64,000 nucleotides of DNA from Chytridium lagenaria (lineage: Eukaryota > Chytridiomycota > Chytridiomycetes > Chytridiales > Chytridiaceae), in the NCBI GenBank assembly GCA_025449115.1, contig JAHLKC010000013.1:380023-444022 (forward strand). The letters are read 5' to 3'. Shown piece after piece: positions 11,271-21,748 of this stretch; position 1 is the stretch's first letter, and the number at the start of each line of letters is the position of its first letter. The position numbers and the translations under genes were made by a program. Under the pieces are notes generated by a model that saw nothing but the letters and a program-made list of their open reading frames with translations, ran no database searches and was not told where the DNA came from.

Positions 11271-13476
11271 ATGAGCCGGTTCATTGTTTCAATTCATTCT
11301 GACCTTCTTCGCTGGGGCGCAAGTTTTCGCGGCTCCAAGCTGTTATGGCAACTTTGCTCCAGCGCAATTTCCGAATTGCATTCTCTTGGGCCCTAGGATT
11401 GCCTTGCATTGGATGGTGACGAATGGGAGCGATGCCAATTACATCACGTTTGGGGTTGATGCTGAAGTTACTCCTGGGAATTGGGTGGGGATTGGGTTGA
11501 GTGATATGGGCGGTAAGTCTTAAACGTCTTTCCTATAAAACTTGCGCTTCTTAATCTTAAACCTGGATCCTAACGCTGATTTGATTGCGCAGGTATGAGA
11601 GGATCAGATATGTGGTTGCTCTTACAGAAAGATGATAAAAGTTTCACGATGCAAGATTCTTATTCAAGTGATTACGTGCAGCCTCGTGCGGATGAATCTC
11701 AGGATTTAGCTCTCGTCAATCCCCCCGTATCGTCAAACACCAACACTATTTACACGTTTCGTCGAAACCTCAAAACCTGCGATTTTTCCAACGACATGGA
11801 TATTATTATGGGGGATACTCAGAATATGGTTTGGTATGTCTACCGTCGTCCTCATCATCCTTACATTTCATTTTTTTTAAATATAATCAACATTGATGTT
11901 TAGGGCGATCGGATCATCCCCTCGTCTCTCCCAACACTCTGCCACCAACCGCGGTGGACGCCAAAGTCATCCTCTACCCAAAATCTCTCGCCATGTCTTC
12001 GCCGCCAACTGACGTCCGTGTCCTCGAGATCCGCATGCCAAACATAACGATCCCAACCCAGGACACCTCCTATCTATGCACGCATTTTTCAATGCCAGCC
12101 GACACCAAATACCATGTTGTACGTGTCGAAGGTCTGCCTAGCAAGAACCATATTCATCATATGATTGTGTATGGATGTGATAGGGCGCCGGCGAAAGAGG
12201 GGGACTTGTACGATTGTGTGAATATGGATATGAGTTGTGGACAGTTTGCTTTCTCGTGGGTATGTGTGGATGTGCACTTTTTTTTAAGCGCTCTCACTGA
12301 TATGAGTTGCAATAGATGCCTGGTGCTGCTGCGTATGATTATCCACCTGAGCGGGTATCCCTGTGGGAACAGGTTTAAACGCGAATCGATATTTCAGTCT
12401 TCAAGTGCATTACACGAATCCAACGGGAATTGCTGGTGTTATTGATAATTCTGGGATGAGGGTAAGTGAATTTTGCTTCTTCGTGGATGCTGCTCGCTTT
12501 TATTTTTATTACTCTCCTCCCGTCCGTGCAAGCTGATGTTTCTTGATAGTTGTCGTACACCAGGAATCTTCGGCCTAACGATGTTGGGGTTCTTACGCTA
12601 GGTTCGATGGAATTTACGATTCCTGGGAACAACCCAAATCCAACTGTGTTAAAATCCAATATTTGTCCTGGAGCTTGCACGTCGAGATTTCCCGGCAACA
12701 TCACCATCCTAAGGCATGCTTTGAATACCTTCCTTAGCTATCATCACGTGCAACTGACGCATCAAAATCATACAGCTCAGGCGTTCACATGCACGAACTT
12801 GGCCTTAATCTAACAACTCAACGCGTCCGCAACGGTAAAGAACTTAAGCCCCTCAACACGCGTCGCTACTTTGATTTTAAGTAAGTTAAACCAATGCCCT
12901 GCCCATCCACAACTTACATCCATAACCAGCTACCAAGGCCAAGTCTCCATTACCGACCCAGAAACCCAAACTCTCATGCCCGGCGACGCTCTGATCACCA
13001 CCTGCAGCTACCTCCCAACCCAGGGTCTTCGAACTAACGCCACCACGTTTGGCGAATCCACCACCGACGAGATGTGCCACAATTTCATTCAGTACTATCC
13101 CAAGTTTCCACCTGTGGAGCTCTGCGTTACGTTTGACATGTTGGGGAGGGCGTTGTGCACTACAAAATCTGTTATTGATATGACGGGACTTGGGGGATCC
13201 CCGGGAGCTCCAGGGGGAGCGCCGACACCGGATCCGAGTGCTATGTTGGGTGCAATTCAGAATTTGACTTTGTCTGGGGATCTTGTGGGGATTGAAAAGG
13301 AGCTGGCTGGATTTGAGGCTTATAAACCTGTCTGCTTGATGTCTGCTAATCCAACTGGCGGAACTACGTCGCTGACGACGGCGACAAGGTCTGCGGGTGA
13401 AAGGTCTTTTAAGCGTAGATATGTATTTGTGAGGGCCATTGTGATCATTGCTGTAACTGCCCTCTCTCTGCTGTAG
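11271..13476 (+). CDS. DOMON + copper type II monooxygenase (DBH-like), paralog 1
   Basis: Secreted or GPI-anchored-type protein: hydrophobic signal peptide (ILTFFAGAQVFAAPS), DOMON domain (about 11340-11900: ALHWMVTNGSDANYITFGVD, GNWVGIGLSDMGG), then the two halves of a DBH/PHM-type copper monooxygenase. Copper ligands are visible: HHMIVYGC (first copper site), GVHMH (HxH, second site) and the Met of DEMC. The C-terminus ends in a short hydrophobic stretch, compatible with GPI attachment. Introns: 11513-11592, 11834-11903, 12260-12315, 12462-12549, 12714-12775 (GC-AG), 12881-12929. Frame breaks at about 11951 (extra G in GGTGGACG) and about 12350 (missing base at GAGCGG) are seen by comparison with the paralog downstream. 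The first in-frame ATG is not clear: the signal peptide frame (from 11284) is one base off the ATG at 11271. The family hydroxylates benzylic or aliphatic carbons using ascorbate; the substrate is unknown. Confidence 0.85.
12714..12775 (+). other. GC-AG intron in DBH-like gene 1
   Basis: Exon ...CTAAG is followed by GCATGC and the intron ends CATACAG. Removing 12714-12775 restores the LSSGVHMH motif that is uninterrupted in the paralog at 15260-15280. No GT occurs at the required phase, so a GC donor is needed. Confidence 0.75.
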
Positions 13477-13853
13477 TTTAACAGAACAAGGTCGTTGTAA
13501 TAAGCATGCCCATTCAATATTATTTCTTTTACGCATAATTTCAAGTTATCTGATTGGTGTAGATTTGATGCGTTTCAAGCCGAAATGCCGCAGCGGAGAT
13601 TGAAAGCATGACCAAGTGGTTGTGGAGGACACTCGGTTGCTTTGCGGATGATCGTCCTCACATTCACACCTCCATGCGGCATCCAAGCACCTTTCTGAAC
13701 TCCCAACAAGTCCGTTTCTGCCGTTGCTGAAGTCCGTTGTCTGCCGTCATCACCCCAACCCGGCTACTCCGGAGGTCCTCATTCTTTTACTTAAAAGCTT
13801 CAAGACCTTGTTAATAATTCAACATTCTGATACTGCACCCTCAAATTCAAATC
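13477..13853. other. Spacer between the two DBH-like paralogs
   Basis: 377 bp holding the terminator of paralog 1 and the promoter of paralog 2. No gene is seen. Confidence 0.5.
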
Positions 13854-16022
13854 ATGGGCATCTTGTCGTTATTGCTGGTTGCGGTGGCTGCCGTTTCTGC
13901 TTTTGCTGCTCCTGCGTGCTATCAGAGCTTTGATAAATCTGCTTTCCCCAGTTGCACTGTTCTGGGATCGCGAATCGCTTGCATTGGGCGGTTATGAATG
14001 GATCGGACTCTAGTTACATTACCTTTGGAGTTGACGCTGACGTTGCATCATCAAGTGGGAACTGGATCGGTGTTGGCATCAGTGACATGGGAGGTAAGCA
14101 GAGACTAAATGTTGCTTCATGCAACTCATCTGGTTTATAATTAATGTCTTCTTTACAGGAATGAAGGGATCCGACATTTGGCTTCTCATTCAAAACGCGG
14201 ATAAGAGCTACACTCTTCAGGATTCTTACTCGAGCGACTTTGCTCAGCCTGTTGCAGATACTTCGCAGGACCTTATTCTCATCACTCCACCCGCCGCCTC
14301 TGACACCAACACAGTTTACACCTTCCCGTAGAAATCTCAAAACCTGCGACATTGACGACATCGACATTCTGCTGGGCATTGACCACAATATCGTCTGGTA
14401 TGCAGTCACTATTTAAAAATCGATGTCTAACTTGTACATCAAGGGCTATAGGCTCGTCGCCCCGCCTCTCGCAACACTCCCCAACTAACCGCGGTGACGC
14501 CAAAGCCATCTTATTCCCAGACCCTTCCGCCCCACCTCCACCTCAAGACCCCTCCGACCTTCGAACCTTTGAAATTCGTATGCCTAACGTTACCATCCCG
14601 GCGCGTTCCACATCCTATATTTGCTCCCACTTTTCCATGCCGGCTGACACAAAGTACCACGTTATTCGAGTGGAGGGTCTTCCTGCGTCAAAATATATTC
14701 ATCACATGATTGTGTATGGATGTACGGCACCACCGGTTGCGCCAGCGAGAGATGGGGATATGTATGATTGCGCAAAGATGGATAGTTCTTGTGGGGAGTT
14801 TACGTTCTCTTGGGTAAATACTTTAAAGTTTCTTGCCACCTTTCCTTTTGATCACTCTTTTGTCGAATTTTTTACTTACTTTATTATTATTCATGTATAT
14901 TAGGTCCCCGGATCCTCTGGCTATATCTATCCAGCTGAAGCCGGCGTTCCCATTGGCACAGGTCCCAACGCCAACCGTCATTTTAGTCTTCAGGTACATT
15001 ACGACAACCCCAACCAGGACTTTAACGTTATCGATAACTCTGGAATGAAGGTACCCTAATTACTTTCTCTCCATAATATCATCACTGACAAGGCGTAATT
15101 AGGTTTGGTACACCGAGAATCTTCGGCCGAATGATGTCGGCGTACTCACCGTTGGAACAACCTCCATTTCCATTCCTGGAAACTCTGTTGAGCCAACAGT
15201 ATTAAAGCCTAATGAGTGCCCTTCGGCCTGCACTTCAAAGTTTCCTGGAAGCATCACGGTGCTCAGTTCAGGCGTTCACATGCATAATCTTGGATTCAAC
15301 CAGACAACTCAACGTATTAGAAACGGAAAAGAACTCTCACCTTTAAGTGTCCGCAGATTCTATGACTTTAAGTAAGTTTCATTTTAGCATTTTTTTATAC
15401 CATTCACCGTTTCTTACCATGATACATTCTCCCTACTACAGCTACCAAGGTCAAGTTCCTATCATTGATCCCGACTCCCGCACTCTCCTTCCTGGCGACT
15501 CCCTTATCACCACCTCCGCCTATATCCCCACCCAAGGTCTCCGGAACACCACAACCCGTTTTGGCGAAAGCACCAACGACGAAATGGCGTTTAACTTTAT
15601 TCAATACTATCCCGTAAGTTGGCCAATCCTCACATTAGCAAATCCATCTCTCGCGCACAATAACCCCCACGTTTCAACAGAAATTCCCCGCCGTCGAGTA
15701 CTGCATGACGATAGACCGTATTGGACGCGCTATATGCACTACCAAGGCCCGGCTTGCACAGGTCGGTTTATCTGGGGGCGGTGGTGGTGGGGCGTCGCAG
15801 AGTGATATGGTGGCGATCTTGACGAATTTAACAAAATCAGGGGAACTCGTGGAGTCGTCAAAGACGTTAGCGTACGAGCCATTCAAGCCTGTTTGTGTGC
15901 CGAAAAAAGAAAACGGCGTCACGGTCACGACGACGAGGACTTCGGGATCGACGGGTGGGCGATCTCTTGGTGTTGGAATGGGGGTTGCTGTTTTCTCGCT
16001 GGCGATCGCCATTGTATTGTAA
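13854..16022 (+). CDS. DOMON + copper type II monooxygenase (DBH-like), paralog 2
   Basis: Start ATG at 13854 begins a clear signal peptide (MGILSLLLVAVAAVSAFAAP). The layout matches paralog 1: DOMON domain, monooxygenase N-half with HHMIVYGC, C-half with GVHMH and DEM (copper Met), and a hydrophobic C-terminus (VAVFSLAIAIVL). Introns with agreeing phase: 14094-14158, 14398-14443, 14814-14903, 15051-15102, 15372-15441, 15614-15680. Only some intron positions are shared with paralog 1; the GC-AG intron is absent here. Frame breaks: one T missing at 13979-13980 (GCTTGCAT where paralog 1 has GCCTTGCAT) and one C too many at 14325-14327. Two Cys residues equivalent to a conserved DBH disulfide in paralog 1 are both replaced (TTSAY, DEMA). 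Tandem duplication suggests copy-number expansion of a secreted oxidase; the substrate is unknown. Confidence 0.87.
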
Positions 16023-16337
16023 GCGGAGTGGGTTGCGGTGTAAGGTGTAAAGGGTTCAAGTTTGTAGGGATTTATCATAATCGGGTAAATCCCGATGTAG
16101 CATTGTTGTTAACGTAGCTGAAATATATAATATTCATCATTTTTGAGTTTCTTGATTGATTGTGAGGGGTCCTTTTTTATCCAAAAAGCGACATTCGATC
16201 TCATCACCCCTAAAATCTATTTTTAATGAACAAAGCAAACAAGGTACGGTTTTTCCTCAGTTTTCCGTTGCTGGGACCTGGACCGTTGGAATCGAAAAAT
16301 TCACAAAGTGAAACCGCTTTAGCACTTCCATGAAAAC

Positions 16338-17437
16338 ATGCATCTACAGACACTACCCCCCGCCAACGACAACACACGTACGAAGCCTCATGAAGGAATT
16401 GAAGAAACCGTTTTCGATTACATCCACAACCCTGGGTTTTACGCAATAGGTGATCTTCAAGATACAAAGTAAAACCCCACGCCCACCCGTCTCGCAACTC
16501 TTTTTTTACTAAAAACCATCACTCCGCAAGGCTTTCTCGACGTCGTAAAACCTCATCCTTCTCACTCTCAAAATCCGACACCACAACCCTTCATCAAAGC
16601 TTTTCATCCAAAACAACAACCCACGATCCCGATGATTTCTCCCGTTCATCCACCGCGAAATCCAACGTCACCCATGTGAAATCCACCGACCTTGACATTG
16701 AAGAACATCTGCTGGATCAGAAAAACGTGGTGAAACGATATCACCCGCTTCCACGACATGTCGCGTTCAGTGACTCTGATGACGATGTTATCTTGGAGTT
16801 GAAACGACGACCGTTGACACATTCTTCATCTTTGGGGTCGCGTTTGAAATCCGCGTTGAAAACACGTGGACCGGCCGATGAGGTGGGGACGCCGGATGAT
16901 GTGTTTATGGCGACGTTGGTGACATCCGCGTTGAAGAAGGGACCGGATGGGGTGGGGACGCCGGATGATGTGTTTATGGCGACGTTGGTGAATTCCACGT
17001 TGAAGAAGGGACCGGATGGGGATGATACCTTGGTGGGGACGCCTGATACAGAGAGACATGCGTTCACATCACAGCCGTTGAAATCGTCTATTAAAACGGA
17101 AGGCATGTGGAGGGTAGACGAAACGTCTTTTAAAACGGAAGGCATGTGGAGGGTAGACGAAACGTCTTTTATAACGGAAGGCATGTGGAGGGTAGACGAA
17201 ACGTCTTTTAAAATGGAAGGCATGTGGAGGGTAGAGGAATCGGATACGCCGACGCGGTCGCTTTTCCAGGCCAAGGAGTTGATGGAAGGAAGCTTGCCAT
17301 TGGATGTGAGGGAGGTTGATGCGGTTGATACATTGGAAACGGCTCTAAAAGTTGACGATATTGTGTTGCAACAAGATGATGTCAAGAGGAGAGAAAAGAG
17401 GAGAGCTGGAACATGTTTCCAATGTTTATTAATGTGA
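16338..17437 (+). CDS. Tandem-repeat protein with C-terminal CaaX prenylation motif
   Basis: The certain part is the open frame 16676-17437 (plus upstream in-phase sequence back to about 16500). It encodes a hydrophilic Lys/Asp/Thr-rich protein with two full copies of a 23-residue repeat (VGTPDDVFMATLV) and four 13-residue repeats (KTEGMWRVDETSF). It ends CFQCLLM-stop: CLLM fits a CaaX box, and Met at X predicts farnesylation and membrane anchoring, with further Cys nearby for palmitoylation. An ATG at 16338 starts a fitting upstream frame (MHLQTLPP..., FDYIHNPGFYAIGDL) that needs one frame change or small intron at about 16440-16475 to join. I do not recognise the family; function is unknown beyond likely membrane association. 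Confidence 0.6.
16883..17060 (+). repeat. 69-bp coding repeats in the CaaX protein
   Basis: GTGGGGACGCC begins at 16883 and 16952 (period 69 bp, near-identical copies) with a third truncated occurrence at 17033. The repeats are in frame and encode GTPDDVFMATLV-type units. Confidence 0.9.
17093..17248 (+). repeat. Four 39-bp tandem coding repeats
   Basis: Four consecutive 39-bp units starting AAAACGGAAGGCATGTGG, each coding for a 13-residue TEGMWRVDETSF unit. Copies 1-3 are nearly identical, the last diverges (EGMWRVEES), so expansion looks recent. Confidence 0.93.
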
Positions 17438-17942
17438 TGATTAAAAAAAACAAACTGAATTACACTCTTTATTTAACTTGACGCTGCAAAGTCCAGCATA
17501 TATATACGAGGGACACAGTGTCTCGAGACATTGGGTTGCGTCTGCTGGAGTGGAACAAACGGATCCACCTTTTTCTGTTATGCCAACGCATGTGATGTGA
17601 TGGTTGCGACACGAGTGGAGAGAGGAGAGGACAATGCTCATTTAGGACATTTATGTTATGAATAATACATGACTATAGCACTGTAATGGATGATGATAAT
17701 ATATGATTGTGGAATATCAAACTCGTCTCATCAAATTTCATTTATGTACCCGCGTAGCCAAAAGAGGGTCACACACGTTTCCACTACCCAACCAACAATA
17801 CCAAAAAAATATCTTTTAAGCCAAAGCACAACAAACTAACCACCTCAAAACAACCATGAAAAAAAAAGAAAAAAAAAAACAATAAACGCATCCTCAAAGA
17901 AAAACAAAGACAAGCACATGAGGAATGACGTGAAAAAACACC
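17438..17942. other. Convergent intergenic region
   Basis: About 500 bp between two convergent genes. Contains A-runs and AATAAAC-type sequence near 17880 that may serve polyadenylation. No gene is supported. Confidence 0.5.
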
Positions 17943-20374
17943 TCACCCCACCACCCTCGGATACATCACCGTAAACCCATCTCCACACGCAAACCGTTCC
18001 TCAACCTTACACCAACCCCACAACCCCCTCCTCACCCACCCTTCCCCAGCAACCTGCAACCGTCCAACACTCTCCTCCCCATCCACCACAACACTCCCAC
18101 CTCTCACAGGCGCCATCCAAAGTGGCGTCCCCGTATTCCCCCTCCGTCCATCCGCCCTCCTAAGCTGTCCACGATCATTCAACCCCCAAGCTAAAGCATC
18201 CCTCCCAAACCGTTCCCCTACAGCCCCACTCTCTAAAACCCCTACACAGTGGGACGGTCCAACGGTGAGCGATGATACACGTATTGGAACGCGACGGTGG
18301 AGTTGTTCAGAGTATTCGCTTGAGGTTGGAAAGCGCTGTGATGGAGGCTGGGGTGTTGACGAGATGCGAAAACTGAGAAATGGGCGTTGGGAAAAACGAT
18401 CAGTTAATGTATCCTCCAATTGAGAAAAAAATTATTTAAAAAGACTCACCCCTCCTTGTCCAAGCTGACCCCACAGACCTAACACCACGAAATAAGAATA
18501 AGAAAAAAACCATGATCAGCACATCTCCACACACACAACATATACATACCCATTCCACAAGACAACACCTCGGTCTTATCCTGCCTCTCAACTACAAACG
18601 CAGCAGTACTGCCTCCCGCTGCAACAAATGTGCATTTCGCATCAGAGGGTTTCGGCATCGCCCTCATCCGATTCCATAGTGTCTGCACCTCCATGGGTTC
18701 CGATAAACTCGCGACATCACTCTTGTATCCTGTTCCTAATTGCTACCTCCCCAAACAATAAAGCGTTGTTAAAAAATACCCCCATAAAAGATAAAACACA
18801 GTGAATTAAGAGGGGAAAAAAAAAATAAAAAAATAAAGAATCCTCACCCCAAACGTATTCGCACCCCACGCGAAAACCCTCCCATCCTCTGCTCTAACCA
18901 CACAAAACGCATCTCCCGCCGCAACCTGTACAACCTTCACCCCCTTCAACCCCTCCACCTCCCTCAACTTCCCATCCCAAACCTCCTCCCCCTCCCTCCC
19001 CAACTCCCATACGCATTCGCCACAATCTCCTTCCTCTTCTTCACCTGCGCACCAACACCCTCATGAACAGGAGACGACGGTGCATCCACAGCCGCCGTAA
19101 ACACTTTCCCAGACTTTGACAGCGCAATCACGTGATGACGACCTGCTGCTACGGACGTTAGGGGCGTGGTGGACCAGGAGTCGGCAAAGGGGACGCGTTG
19201 GATTGGGGATGTGGAGCGGGAGAAGGGCCACCAGGAGGATGTGACGGGGTGTTGACTGGCGGCTTTAGGGTCAATTTTCATGAGATCTCCGCGAGAAGTG
19301 AGAGCGAATAAAGGGAGAGGACGGGAGGGAGGGAGGGTGGTGGTGGCAGAGGTGGAACGGATGGAGGTGGCGATGGGGTCAGGTTGGGTGTAGGCGACGC
19401 GGGTAAAGTTGTAGTTTTTGACAATGGTGGTGGTGGGACCTGGGTGGGTGGTTGTCGGAGATGAAAGGTCAACGTGGTGAAGGACTCCGTTAATGTCGAT
19501 GGCGGCAATGCCGTTCGAGGTGACGGCGAGGTCGCGTAGAGGGTTTCCGTCCAGTTCCTACAACATTAGCACAACTGGTCAATACATTTATATGTCATAG
19601 AGCCAGCAAGAGTAACATAAAGGGTGTATACCTTTATCCTGTACACTGGCTGGACCTCGGGTGCCGCACTCTCTCCTCCACTCCCCCCGCTTCCCCAAAT
19701 CAACACCCAAAGAGCTCCCCATCCCTCCAAACCCACCTCCCCTCCCCCAAAACCACACAGCCAAATCCTCTCTCCCCTCTTTCACCTGCACCATCTGCTG
19801 CTCCGTCACCACCGTTGCACTCCCCTTCCCAGCACTCCTCACGATCCGTTCTGCACGCTCTCTGTATCCAATGCTGACGCCCCCTTCCCATTCGTCACCT
19901 TGAAAAACGTCGTCGATGTTGATGGACTCACCAACGAGGCGATGGTTGGAGATGATGAGAGACGGGTGGATGTCAGGTGGGGAGCGGAGGGGAGGGAAAA
20001 GGTTTCAATGGATTCCGTGTCGCCATGGAGGAGGACGGCAAAGGTGAGAGCACTGACGACCGATGCGCCGACAAGCGCCCATATTCGGAAACGGGTGTTT
20101 TCTTTTTGATGAAGGGAATGCACCGTGTGGGGACGACGGGAGGGTGCGGGTGTTGAGGGTTTGGTCGGGATGGGTAGGGAAGGGGGTTGTCCAAAGGGAT
20201 TCGATGGGACGTTTTGGTGGGTCTGGGGATGTGGAGAGCGATCTATTGGGGATGCGGGGGAGGTGATAAGGGGCTGCGTAGGAGGGATGAGGGGGAGTGG
20301 ATGCGGTGGGTGAGGGTTGGGGAAACTCGACGGAGATGAAGAAGTCGGGTCATGCCGATGATGTTCGATGGCAT
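17943..20374 (-). CDS. FMP25: FMP25-like mitochondrial RCC1-repeat protein
   Basis: Minus-strand pieces give an RCC1-type beta-propeller protein: AWGLNDRGQL (about 18150), LWGQLGQGG (about 18460), VAAGGSTAAFVVE (18600), VFAWGANTFG (18860), VAAGRHHVIALSKSGKVF (19110), LAVTSNGIAAIDINGVLHHV (19500). Near the N-terminus an Arg-rich leader (MTRLLHLRRVSPTLTHRI, ATG at 20374 or 20353) looks like a mitochondrial presequence and is followed by one transmembrane stretch (WALVGASVVSALTFAVLL, about 20060). This order (presequence, membrane segment, RCC1 repeats) is that of yeast FMP25, an inner-membrane protein involved in complex III assembly; the role is inherited from that family. Introns are visible at about 19562-19632, 18740-18850, 18484-18550 and 18420-18450. 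Frame changes occur between 20120 and 20250 and near 19700-19850. Confidence 0.75.
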
Positions 20375-21210
20375 TGCGTTTAAAGAAAATGAGAGAAAAA
20401 TTTGGTGGGGAGGTTTGTGAATGTGAGCGAGGCTCTGGTTATGGCGTTCTCTGGATTCGTTTATTGTAAACCAGACACCTTCTGCGACGGTTAACGCGGC
20501 TGATATACATGTGTGAATTATAGAGAAATAAGCGAAGAAATACGTGGGTTGATGTACATTTACACTGATTTTTCTTTATGGATAATAAAGTGGGGTACGT
20601 GGTGATTCGTTTTTCATGTGCAGACGTCATGGATAAGCGCGTCGCATACCAGGCATGACTATACATTTCTCGGAAGACGGAAGAAGTCAACCCCGCTTTT
20701 CGCTTCAATTAATTGGGTTTCTGTGTTTGTCATGCGTGAGTTACAAATATAACATTTAACACCTGCTACGTCTCTTGAGCTCGATCCCTAGTACGGCGTC
20801 TACGGGCGGCATTGTTGGCTTCTCTGAAGTCCACCCAATCATTCTGCAAAATGTTCCCTGTCAAACATTAATGTTCAAATAAACATCTAAAGTTGCATAC
20901 ATATGTGCTGTCGTCAGCGGCGTCCGATCCTCATTATGATGTACATGACATCTGAACCTGATGAAGCTAGAGTTGTTTTTGGCTCCAACTATCGTTGTTT
21001 GGTACATATAAATAAATAAATATTATATGTACTGGAATACTAAATATATTTGCATGTTGGTGTGGTTGTTATGTATTTTATATAGCCATCAGGCAGCAGC
21101 TTTGGCAATTATATAAGCAAGCAAATTATAAATATATCATTTATTATATGGCTTGAAGGGTTTCTTCAACATAATAATATTAAATAAAATAAATGTGAAT
21201 AATTAATTAT

Positions 21211-21238
21211 TGGATGGATGGATGGATGGGTGGATGGC
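21211..21238. repeat. (TGGA)n microsatellite
   Basis: Six to seven TGGA units with one TGGG interruption in an AT-rich spacer. Confidence 0.9.
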
Positions 21239-21621
21239 TTCTTTCTTATAATAATAATATGTATATAATTAAATATCACTTTTTAATTAATAGAACTTGG
21301 TGACTCTTTACCTGCATTAGATTTATTTATAATAATATTAGACAATAATGGTAATATATATATGTATAGACGTAATCACCACACAAGAACAAGCAAACAC
21401 CCCCTCTCATGCATATCAAAAGTATTTATCAGATTAATTAATATTAATAAAAATGAACTTGGCGAAATGACAAGCCGTTGTGTGTATATATATAATATAA
21501 TATATAGTGTCTGAAATAAATACATAAATATATACTATGTAGGTACACTCGACATATGATATGGTATATATGCATGTATGTAGATAAATAGATATTCATT
21601 TATTTATATAGAAACAAAGAA

Positions 21622-21665
21622 GCATCCATCCATCCATATCCATCCATCCATCCATCCATCCATCA
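21622..21665. repeat. (CATC)n microsatellite upstream of the F-box gene
   Basis: CATCCATCCATC units with a CATATC interruption end about 20 bases before the ATG at 21685. Confidence 0.9.
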
Positions 21666-21684
21666 ACCAATTCAACAACTATCA

Positions 21685-21708
21685 ATGACAGCCGTAGAGG
21701 GGGTGGTC

Positions 21709-21748
<40 letters not shown>

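Larger units (their letters stand above)
20375..21684. other. AT-rich intergenic region with microsatellites
   Basis: 1.3 kb between divergent genes. It holds TA-rich low-complexity DNA (about 20990-21560), a TGGA tetranucleotide array (about 21212-21238) and a CATC array (about 21622-21665). A 90-codon minus ORF at 20439-20708 shows no recognisable domain and is not called. Confidence 0.6.

Noticed and set aside
20439..20708. 90-codon minus ORF upstream of the FMP25-like gene
   Set aside because: No motif or neighbouring exon; lies in promoter-like AT-rich sequence.
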